From SM23-62 sp964575235 (GTDB lineage: Bacteria; Bacteroidota; Bacteroidia; Bacteroidales; SM23-62), in the NCBI GenBank assembly GCA_964575235.1, contig CAZNQG010000094.1:1-13152 (forward strand): 13,152 nucleotides of DNA. The letters run 5' to 3'. Positions 7,410 through 13,152 of this stretch are shown here, one piece after another. The notes beneath the pieces are model-generated. The model did not search any database. It saw nothing but the letters and a program-made list of their open reading frames with translations, and was not told the origin of the DNA. Both the position numbers and the translations under genes were made by a program. How positions within the stretch are numbered: the first letter of the stretch is position 1; each line of letters starts with the position of its first letter.

Positions 7410-8351
7410 TCATCTATTCGACAGCAGCTTCTTTGCATAACGGCTTATTCCCGGTGCGGTAAGCCCGTAATGCTCGAGAATATCAAGGGGCCGTGCATGG
7501 ATCGCATTCTCGTCCGGGAAACCCAGGATCCCCAGCTTAACGGGATGATGCTGGGCCGTTACTTCCGCCACGGCGGATCCGAGTCCCCCGAAGATACTGT
7601 GTTCCTCAACGGTCAGGATGCAGCCCGTTTCGGCGGCGGCCCGGAGGACCGCATCCGAATCAAAGGGCTTTATGGTGTGCATGTCGAGCACCCTGGCACG
7701 TATGCCGTCCTTTCTCAGTTCTTTTGAAGCCCCCAGTGCATGGTATACGGCTTCCCCAGTGGCGATGATGGTTATGTCCCTTCCCTCCTCGACCAGGGTT
7801 GCCCGGCACGGTGAAAAGTTGTCCTTTTCGGTATATACGTCCGGCACTGCATTTCTGCCCATCCTAACATAAGCGGGCTCTCTGGATTTTACAAGCCGAC
7901 GGGTGAGCCAGGCCGTCTGGTGCCGGTCCGCCGGAAGATGGATGTTCAGTCCCGGAAAGCAACGCATGACGGCAATGTCGTGCAAGCTGTGATGGGTTGC
8001 GCCCAGGGCCCCGTAGCTGACACCCCCGCTGACCCCGATGACCTTGACACTGGTTCCGGAATAAGCCACGTCCACCTTGATCTGTTCCAGGCTCCGGGCG
8101 GAATAAAAGCTTGCAGGACCGCAAACGAAAACATTTTTACCGGCAAGTGCGAGTCCCGCGCCGATCCCCACCGCATTCTGCTCGGCAATGCCTACTTCGA
8201 CGAACTGCCGCGGCAGTTCGGCAGCAAAATCAACCAGGGTTACGCTGCCGCGCGCGTCTGAGGTCACTACGAAAATGTCCGGGTCCTTACTGGCCTCTTC
8301 CAGAAGGACCTCGGTAAAGACCTTCCTGCAGGGTTTAAGTTCAGCCGTCAT
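7410..8351 (-). CDS. Transketolase, C-terminal subunit
   Basis: Supplies the pyrimidine-binding and C-terminal domains of a two-subunit thiamine-diphosphate transketolase, which moves a two-carbon ketol unit between phosphosugars. It has 313 residues, the usual size of split C-subunits. Visible: SDARGS (31-36), the cofactor-activating glutamate in VGIAEQNAVGIGAG (Glu57), the ATHHSLHD loop (118-125), IATGE (196-200) and the C-terminal domain with VEEHSIFGGLGSAVAE (249-263). The start is the ATG at 8351, where homology begins; a frame extending to 8459 runs antisense to nothing conserved and overlaps the neighbour in another frame. The start overlaps the end of the N-subunit gene by 11 nt and has a strong GGGGAGG ribosome site, so the subunits are probably translated in coupled fashion. 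It should pair with the product of 8341-9201. The substrate pair is unknown. Confidence 0.93.
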   Translation of the reverse strand: MTAELKPCRKVFTEVLLEEASKDPDIFVVTSDARGSVTLVDFAAELPRQFVEVGIAEQNAVGIGAGLALAGKNVFVCGPASFYSARSLEQIKVDVAYSGTSVKVIGVSGGVSYGALGATHHSLHDIAVMRCFPGLNIHLPADRHQTAWLTRRLVKSREPAYVRMGRNAVPDVYTEKDNFSPCRATLVEEGRDITIIATGEAVYHALGASKELRKDGIRARVLDMHTIKPFDSDAVLRAAAETGCILTVEEHSIFGGLGSAVAEVTAQHHPVKLGILGFPDENAIHARPLDILEHYGLTAPGISRYAKKLLSNR

Positions 8352-9201
8352 GACTTGCCTCCCCTTTTTCCCTTTCCAGTTCCTCCATTTTTTTGTCCAG
8401 TTCCTCCATGGCCTGCTTGAATTGTTCCGGGCTGGGAACCCTGTGGTGCCAGGAGGCATCGTTCTCCATGAATGAAACGCCCCTGCCCTTGATGGTATGT
8501 GCCATTAGAAAGGAAGGTTTGCCATTCTTGAAGGGAGTGGCTTTCAGGAACTTTCTCAGCTCCCCGACATGGTGCCCATCGCATTCCCGGACGGCCCATC
8601 CGCAGGCCTCGTACTTTTTCCTCAGGTCATCTATTCTCAAAAGGTCCTCTGTATAACCGCTGATCTGCAGCTTGTTCCGGTCGATGATGGCAACCAGGTT
8701 ATCCAGCCCGTAATGGCCCGCAGCGGCGGCGGCCTCCATCACCGAACCCTCCCCATGCTCCCCGTCGCCCGTCAGCACAAAGGTCCGGTATCTCTTTCCG
8801 TCCCGCTTTGCGGCAAGGGCCAGCCCGGTCCCGACCGACAGCCCGTGCCCCAATGCTCCCGAGTTTACTTCGATCCCCGGAATTTTGTTAACCGGGTGCC
8901 CGGCCAGGGCCGAGTCGAAACGGCCGTATGTATCGAGCAATTCATCCGGAATGAAGCCTGCTTTTGCCAGAACGGCATAGAAGGCCTCCACCGAGTGCCC
9001 CTTGCTAAGGATGAACCGGTCCCGTTCCGGCCAGAGCGGGTCGGCTGGACGTACCTTCAGGACATCCAGGTAAAGCACTGCAAGGATGTCGGCAGAGGAC
9101 ATGGATCCCCCGGTATGTCCGCCCGAAGCGGAAAAGATGATCTCCAGGATCCTTTTCCGGATCTCAATGGCGGCTTTCTCCAATTCCCGGTCCGTCAACA
9201 T
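8341..9201 (-). CDS. Transketolase, N-terminal (TPP-binding) subunit
   Basis: Binds the pyrophosphate of thiamine diphosphate in a split transketolase; 286 residues, typical for the N-subunit. Visible: the GGHTGGSMSSADIL loop with His29, DRFILSKGHS (61-70), the GALGHGLSVGTGLA stretch (116-128), and the cofactor motif beginning GDGEHGEG at 145 and ending at Asn176-Lys177 (DRNKLQ). C-terminal KQAMEELDKKMEELEREKGE is charged and probably a short helix contacting the partner. The ATG at 9201 follows the permease stop by 11 nt, with AAAGG upstream. The gene ends inside the start of the C-subunit gene. A separate split pair inside a sugar operon suggests a specialised enzyme and not the housekeeping pentose-phosphate transketolase, though that is inference. 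Confidence 0.94.
   Translation of the reverse strand: MLTDRELEKAAIEIRKRILEIIFSASGGHTGGSMSSADILAVLYLDVLKVRPADPLWPERDRFILSKGHSVEAFYAVLAKAGFIPDELLDTYGRFDSALAGHPVNKIPGIEVNSGALGHGLSVGTGLALAAKRDGKRYRTFVLTGDGEHGEGSVMEAAAAAGHYGLDNLVAIIDRNKLQISGYTEDLLRIDDLRKKYEACGWAVRECDGHHVGELRKFLKATPFKNGKPSFLMAHTIKGRGVSFMENDASWHHRVPSPEQFKQAMEELDKKMEELEREKGEASHDG
8358..8364 (-). promoter_or_regulatory. Strong Shine-Dalgarno site for the transketolase C-subunit
   Basis: Minus strand GGGGAGG ends 6 nt before the ATG at 8351, inside the last codons of the N-subunit gene. Bacteroidota genes usually lack such sites, so it stands out and supports both the chosen start and coupled translation. Confidence 0.6.
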
Positions 9202-9212
9202 TCAGGTTACCT

Positions 9213-10229
9213 TTAAGCGTTGGATGCGGTTATGAGCGCCAGTCCCACGAGGAACAAACCGAACATCAATCCCAGGATCAGGTTTGTCCCTTTCGGAGCA
9301 TCCCGGAATTCCTTCCAGATGAATACACCCCAGAGGATCGCCACCACCGGTGCCGCGTTGCTCAGGGCATAGGACACGGCTGGATTGGATGCCCCGGCGG
9401 ACATAAAACTAACCACCATGCCGGTCATCCATATCAGTCCCCCGATCACCCCCGTGCTGTGCGTCCGCAGGCTGCCCCGGAGATATTCCTTCATTTTCAC
9501 GGGTTCCCCTTCCACCGGGAAGCGCATGAAAAAGGGATTGAACACGAAGGTGCTGATAAAAACGCCCACTGCAAAGAGGAACACCCCCGTAAACGGGGTC
9601 AGTGTTCCGCTTCCGCCCGCCAGGAAACCGTTGTCGAGGGATTTGACCACAAGCCCGTAGAAAAAGGCGATCAGTACCCCGGCTGCCACCGAAAGCAGGA
9701 TCCCCTTTGCCGATGGTTTTTTCTGTTCCTTAGCCAGGCGGCGGTAGGATAGCATGCTCAGGTATATGGCCAGGCAGATCACGATCACCCCGCCGAAAAG
9801 TAGGTAGACGTTCCCCTCGGGCTTTCCACGATCCAGGATCACCAGGATGAAGTTCACCCCGATCCCGAGGATCCAGGCTATGCCCCCGCCGATGGGAAAG
9901 CCGACGGACATGCCCGCCACTGCAATGGCCGCCACCAGCAAGATGTTCCCGAGGTTCCATACGATGCCTCCCAGCATCGCGTTCAGGATGCTCGGGGCAT
10001 CGGCCGCAGCCAGGTCCTCTAAAAAGGGCCTCCCCTCATTGCCCAGGCTCCCGAGGGTAAAGGCGGCCAGGGTTGCGGTTAGCAGCAGGCCGAGGGACAG
10101 GTCCCAGTAAAACAATTCAAATCGCCAGGTCCTGGCGGCAAGTTTCTGCGTATTGGCCCAGGATCCCCAGCATATCATGGTGATCACGAAAAAGAAAACG
10201 GCCAGTCCGTAATGATGTACCAGTATCAT
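9213..10229 (-). CDS. Drug/metabolite-superfamily sugar permease (GRP/RhaT-like)
   Basis: Inner-membrane protein of 338 residues with about ten hydrophobic segments, probably carrying the operon's sugar into the cytoplasm. Segments include LAVFFFVITMICWGSWAN (near residues 9-26), FYWDLSLGLLLTATLAAFTLG, ILNAMLGGIVWNLGNILLVAAIAV, GFPIGGGIAWILGIGVNFILVIL, LLFGGVIVICLAIYLSML, ILLSVAAGVLIAFFYGLVV, FTGVFLFAVGVFISTFVFNPFF, a TGVIGGLIWMTGMVVSFMSAG stretch, VSYALSNAAPVVAILWGVFIW and LILGLMFGLFLVGLALITAS. The CWGSWAN motif in helix 1 and the GGIVWNLGN repeat pattern resemble the glucose/ribose-uptake (GRP) and rhamnose-transporter branches of the superfamily. It lies between the isomerase (15 nt) and the transketolase (11 nt), which supports a sugar-uptake role. 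Substrate not deducible; a family name such as multidrug transporter would be misleading here. Confidence 0.85.
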   Translation of the reverse strand: MILVHHYGLAVFFFVITMICWGSWANTQKLAARTWRFELFYWDLSLGLLLTATLAAFTLGSLGNEGRPFLEDLAAADAPSILNAMLGGIVWNLGNILLVAAIAVAGMSVGFPIGGGIAWILGIGVNFILVILDRGKPEGNVYLLFGGVIVICLAIYLSMLSYRRLAKEQKKPSAKGILLSVAAGVLIAFFYGLVVKSLDNGFLAGGSGTLTPFTGVFLFAVGVFISTFVFNPFFMRFPVEGEPVKMKEYLRGSLRTHSTGVIGGLIWMTGMVVSFMSAGASNPAVSYALSNAAPVVAILWGVFIWKEFRDAPKGTNLILGLMFGLFLVGLALITASNA

Positions 10230-10244
10230 GATGTTTGCGTTTGG

Positions 10245-11660
10245 TTATTTATGCCTGTAAAGTTCCCATTCCAGGTAATTCCCCACCGCCTCCTCGAGGA
10301 TATCCGCCACGTGACCGCGGACCATTCCGACGTGGTGCTCGTAGCCGTTGCTGCACAGATGCTTCATCAGGTCCTGCAGGCGGGGAACCCGGCAAACGGC
10401 GATGCCTCCGTCCATCCCGTAAGGGTCGTCCGTAATGACGCCTTCCCCGAGGTAGGATTTGACGATGCCCCAGCGGTCATCGGTCGATATGCGGAAATAG
10501 GTCATATCGCCGGGAGCGACCTTGCCCTTGACCGCCCCGAAGGTATCCTCGCTTCCCAGCACGGTGCCCAGCACATCCAGGCTCCCGATTTCGATCTCGT
10601 TCTGGAAGAAGGATTTCGGGAAGTTGCTGCAGTGGGTGCAGACCACCTTGTCTCGTTCCTCCGCGAAATTATTGTTCCAGTCCAGGATGGCCGAGGGCTG
10701 CTGTGCCGCCAGGGCCAGTGCATACATGGCAATGGAGCCGGCCACGTCGACCTCGCAGGCCGAGGGCATGAGCTTTTCCCCCATCATGCTCATGGTCACG
10801 CAGGCCGCGCATCCGTAATTCTTCTCCAGGGATTCCCAGCACTGGATGGCGGATATGTTAATCTCGTTCTCTTCGATCCATCGCTCCACCGCCAGGCCGA
10901 ACCGCGCCTGCCGGGAGATCTTGTTCTTTGCCACCGCCGTACAGCTTCCGTAATTCCGGATGGCCTCGACCTTTTCTGTCACGGCGGTATCTCCCTCGTC
11001 GATCTTCTCGGCCGCGGCAATGATCTCGGACATATCCACCGGGACCACCGTGATTCCGTATTGCTGGAGGATCTTTTCGCTGAACCGCATGGTCTGGAAC
11101 CCGATGGGCCGGGTTCCGATCGCGCCCACGCGGAGGTTTGACAGTCCCCCGACCACCCGGCAGATCCCGGCAAACTTGCGGATGTCATCCTTGAATTCGG
11201 CACTGTCCAGGGAATACGTATGGTACACCGTATCGGTGAACGGGATCCCGTACTGGTAGAGGTTGTTGCACACCGATAGCTTCCCGCAGAAGGCATCCCG
11301 CCGGCTCTTCACGTCCACCTTGTCGTTATCGTCGTCGCAGGCCTGCACGAGAACCGGCACCTTCAGGCCCGAAAGCTGTATGGTATTCACAACGCCCAGT
11401 TCATCGCCGAAGTTCGGCAACACGACGATGATCCCCTCGATCACATCGCGGTTCTTTCGGAACAGTTCCGCGCATTTCTTTGCATCCGGGTACCCCTCGA
11501 TGTTGCCGGTGGGGGTCTCCTTTTCAGGGAGGATCACGTACCCGTACCCGAGCTTATCCAGGAGGTCAAGAACCTTTTTCCTGGCCTCCACGGCAAGCTG
11601 GAAATTAAAGATGTTCCGGGTTGCAATGATCACCCCGAAAGTCTGTTTTTTCATTTTCAT
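10245..11660 (-). CDS. L-fucose/L-arabinose isomerase-like sugar isomerase
   Basis: Cytoplasmic metal-dependent aldose-ketose isomerase of 471 residues. The N-terminal half has the Rossmann-like pattern of the family (FGVIIATRNIFNF, DVIEGIIVVLPNFGDE, VPVLVQACDDD). The C-terminal half holds the active site: Glu303 in PSACEVDV, Asp327 in ILDWNN, His343 in CTHCSNFPKSFF and His442/443 in GYEHHVGMVRG. The Glu-Asp spacing of 24 equals that of E. coli FucI (Glu337, Asp361), and the two His positions follow the order and rough spacing seen in E. coli AraA (His350, His450). It is shorter than FucI and close to AraA in length, so it belongs to a different subgroup and its substrate is open. Fourteen cysteines are present, including a CxxC at 341-344. 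The ATG at 11660 was chosen; Met3 is an alternative. It follows the kinase by 30 nt and presumably makes the ketose that the kinase phosphorylates. Confidence 0.88.
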   Translation of the reverse strand: MKMKKQTFGVIIATRNIFNFQLAVEARKKVLDLLDKLGYGYVILPEKETPTGNIEGYPDAKKCAELFRKNRDVIEGIIVVLPNFGDELGVVNTIQLSGLKVPVLVQACDDDNDKVDVKSRRDAFCGKLSVCNNLYQYGIPFTDTVYHTYSLDSAEFKDDIRKFAGICRVVGGLSNLRVGAIGTRPIGFQTMRFSEKILQQYGITVVPVDMSEIIAAAEKIDEGDTAVTEKVEAIRNYGSCTAVAKNKISRQARFGLAVERWIEENEINISAIQCWESLEKNYGCAACVTMSMMGEKLMPSACEVDVAGSIAMYALALAAQQPSAILDWNNNFAEERDKVVCTHCSNFPKSFFQNEIEIGSLDVLGTVLGSEDTFGAVKGKVAPGDMTYFRISTDDRWGIVKSYLGEGVITDDPYGMDGGIAVCRVPRLQDLMKHLCSNGYEHHVGMVRGHVADILEEAVGNYLEWELYRHK

Positions 11661-11690
11661 GGTCGGTTATTTTAATAGTTAATCCAGTTT

Positions 11691-13152
11691 CTATTTCATA
11701 AGGGTTTTTTCGACGGCTTTCTTCCATCCTGCGTACAGTTCCTCCCGGGGCCTTTCATCCATGTCCGGGCGGAAGGCTTCATCCCCTTTCCTTAGGCTGC
11801 GGATCTCGTCCAGGTCCTTCCAGAACCCGCATGCCAGTGCCGCCATAGACGCCGAGCCCAGGGCGGATATTTCCTCGATGGCCGAGCGGACCACCTCGCG
11901 GTCGAGCATGTCGGACTGGAACTGCATCAGGAAATCATTCCGTGTCGGTCCCCCGTCCACCCTAAGCTCTTTCAGCGCGACATCGCCCTCTTTCTCCATC
12001 AGGTCGATCAGGTCCCGCACCTGGTAGGCAATGCTTTCGAGTACCGCCCGTACGATATGGGATTTACGGGTATCCCTGGAAATGCCGGAAATCGTCGCCC
12101 GGGCCCGGTGATCCCAGTAGGGCGCCCCGAGTCCCACGAAAGCCGGCACCATGTACACCCCGCCGGTCGAGGCAACGGAAGTGGCAAGCGTCTCGGTTTC
12201 CGAGGCTTCCCCGATCAACTCCAGTTCGTTCACCAGCCAGTTGATGGTATCGCCGGTGGAGTGGATGTTGCCTTCGTATACATAATCCACCTTGCCCTGC
12301 ATGCTGAACCCGATGGAGGTTACCAGTCCCCGTGGAGCCTTCAGCGGCTTCCGGCCGATGTTCATCATGATGGACGAACCGGTCCCGTAAGTAGCCTTGG
12401 CCATGCCCGGGGAGAAGCAGTGCTGCCCGAACAGGGCCGCGTGGGAATCGCCCAGGAGCCCCGATATGGGAAGCGGGTCGCCGGGGAACACCGCGGGATC
12501 AGTATGCCCGAAGATCTCGTCGCTGTACCTGCATTCGGGGAACATGGAAGGATGAAGGTCGAACAGGCCCATCAGCTCCGGGTCCCATTTCAGCTCATGG
12601 ATATCGAAAAGCATGGTCCGGCAGGCGTTGGAATGGTCCGTCGCATGCACCTCGCCCCCGGTCAGTTTCCAAAGAAGCCAGCTGTCCATGGTGCCCAGGA
12701 GGAGTTCCCCGTTTTCCGCCCTTGCCTTTGCATCCGGTGCATGGTTCATGATCCAGCGCAGCTTGCTGGCCGAAAAATACGGATCGATGATCAATCCCGT
12801 TTTATCGAGGAAGGTTTGCTCCAGGCCTAGACCCTTCAGCTCATCGCAGTAGGGGGCGCCCCGCCGGCACTGCCAGACTACCGCATTGTGCAGGGGCCGG
12901 CCGGTACGGCGGTCCCAGATCATGGCGGTTTCCCGCTGGTTGGTGATGGCCAGGGCGGCAATTTCGCCCGTACGGACCCGGTTCTGTTCCAGGATTTTTA
13001 TCATGCCCCCGCGCGCATTCTCAAAGATCTCCTGCGGATCGTGCTCGACGAAACCCGCTTCCGGGTAAATCTGCCGGTGCGGCAGGCTAACCCGGGAGAC
13101 CAGGGAAGCCGCCCGGTCGAAAAGCATGATCTTGGTAGCCGTTGTGCTCTGG
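11691..13152 (-). CDS. Glycerol-kinase-like FGGY sugar kinase (5' end cut by window edge)
   Basis: ATP-dependent kinase of the FGGY family, open to the right edge; about ten N-terminal residues are missing. The Met at 13127 is internal: upstream in frame reads QSTTATKI, the phosphate-binding loop equivalent to DQGTTSSR of GlpK. Counting from that Met, ITNQRET (61-67), NAVVWQCRR (81-89), DPYFSASKLRW (115-125), GDSHAALFGQ (226-235), YGTGSS (247-252), GVYMVPAFVGLGAPYW (323-338) and LRVDGGPTRNDFLMQFQSD (388-406) follow GlpK closely. The glycerol-binding Arg, Glu, Trp, Tyr and Asp are kept, but Gln246 and Phe270 of E. coli GlpK are both Ser here (228 and 252). With an isomerase next in the operon, a ketose is a likelier substrate than glycerol. 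Automatic annotation would probably say glycerol kinase; I would not. It is the first gene of the operon seen, and the operon promoter lies outside the window. Confidence 0.9.
   Translation of the reverse strand, partial: QSTTATKIMLFDRAASLVSRVSLPHRQIYPEAGFVEHDPQEIFENARGGMIKILEQNRVRTGEIAALAITNQRETAMIWDRRTGRPLHNAVVWQCRRGAPYCDELKGLGLEQTFLDKTGLIIDPYFSASKLRWIMNHAPDAKARAENGELLLGTMDSWLLWKLTGGEVHATDHSNACRTMLFDIHELKWDPELMGLFDLHPSMFPECRYSDEIFGHTDPAVFPGDPLPISGLLGDSHAALFGQHCFSPGMAKATYGTGSSIMMNIGRKPLKAPRGLVTSIGFSMQGKVDYVYEGNIHSTGDTINWLVNELELIGEASETETLATSVASTGGVYMVPAFVGLGAPYWDHRARATISGISRDTRKSHIVRAVLESIAYQVRDLIDLMEKEGDVALKELRVDGGPTRNDFLMQFQSDMLDREVVRSAIEEISALGSASMAALACGFWKDLDEIRSLRKGDEAFRPDMDERPREELYAGWKKAVEKTLMK

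Noticed and set aside
7410..8459. Longer version of the transketolase C-subunit starting at 8459
   Set aside because: The extra 36 residues are low-complexity out-of-frame sequence within the N-subunit gene, and homology plus the GGGGAGG site support the ATG at 8351.
10212..11141. Plus-strand open frame opposite the isomerase and permease junction
   Set aside because: It is a shadow of the conserved isomerase frame in high-GC sequence, with no recognisable domain.
8341..11690. Sulfoquinovose (sulfo-transketolase) pathway as the operon's role
   Set aside because: A fucose-isomerase-like enzyme plus split transketolase would fit, but the FGGY kinase would be unneeded, and no sulfoquinovosidase, sulfolactaldehyde enzyme or sulfonate exporter is in view. 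Kept only as a remote alternative.
1..13152. CRISPR array, tRNA/rRNA, insertion sequence or phage attachment site
   Set aside because: None seen: the only repeats are the tandem protein-domain units and short operators, and no transposase, integrase or cloverleaf-like sequence was recognised.

Overview
The window comes from a Bacteroidota genome. Three things show this: a SusC/RagA-type TonB-dependent outer-membrane transporter, a secreted protein ending in a type IX secretion (T9SS) sorting domain, and promoters of the Bacteroidota TAnnTTTG type. Every gene I can support lies on the minus strand, so transcription runs from high to low coordinates. A run of exactly 100 N at 5049-5148 shows it is a scaffolded assembly, probably a metagenome or draft genome.

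Right block (13152 to 7410): a tight five-gene sugar-catabolism operon. In order of transcription it holds a glycerol-kinase-like FGGY sugar kinase (5' end outside the window), an L-fucose/L-arabinose isomerase-like enzyme, a ten-helix drug/metabolite-superfamily sugar permease, and a transketolase split into an N-terminal (TPP-binding) and a C-terminal subunit. Gaps are 30, 15 and 11 nt, and the two transketolase genes overlap by 11 nt. The order import, isomerise (aldose to ketose), phosphorylate, cleave by ketol transfer fits a dedicated pathway for an unusual sugar. The substrate cannot be read from sequence; a D-apiose-type pathway is one fair hypothesis.

Middle (7391 to 6355): a LacI-family repressor gene in the same direction, with an operator-like site in its own upstream region.

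Left block (6354 to 1): a large secreted T9SS protein built of four tandem domains of about 260 residues, interrupted by the assembly gap, then a strong hairpin terminator, then a susC-like gene that runs to the left edge and is complete but for its last few codons. Its SusD partner would lie just beyond the edge.

The most useful observation is regulatory. Four operator-like sites fit the LacI/GalR/CcpA-type consensus TGWAANCGNTWNCA (three perfectly, one with one mismatch). They sit before the repressor gene, twice before the T9SS gene, and once, inside a perfect 18-bp palindrome, before susC. At the two left-block promoters the operator begins 18-19 nt upstream of a TAnnTTTG-like -7 box. This ties uptake, the secreted repeat protein and the repressor into one local regulon, which suggests the T9SS protein of unknown function takes part in capturing or processing the same glycan.
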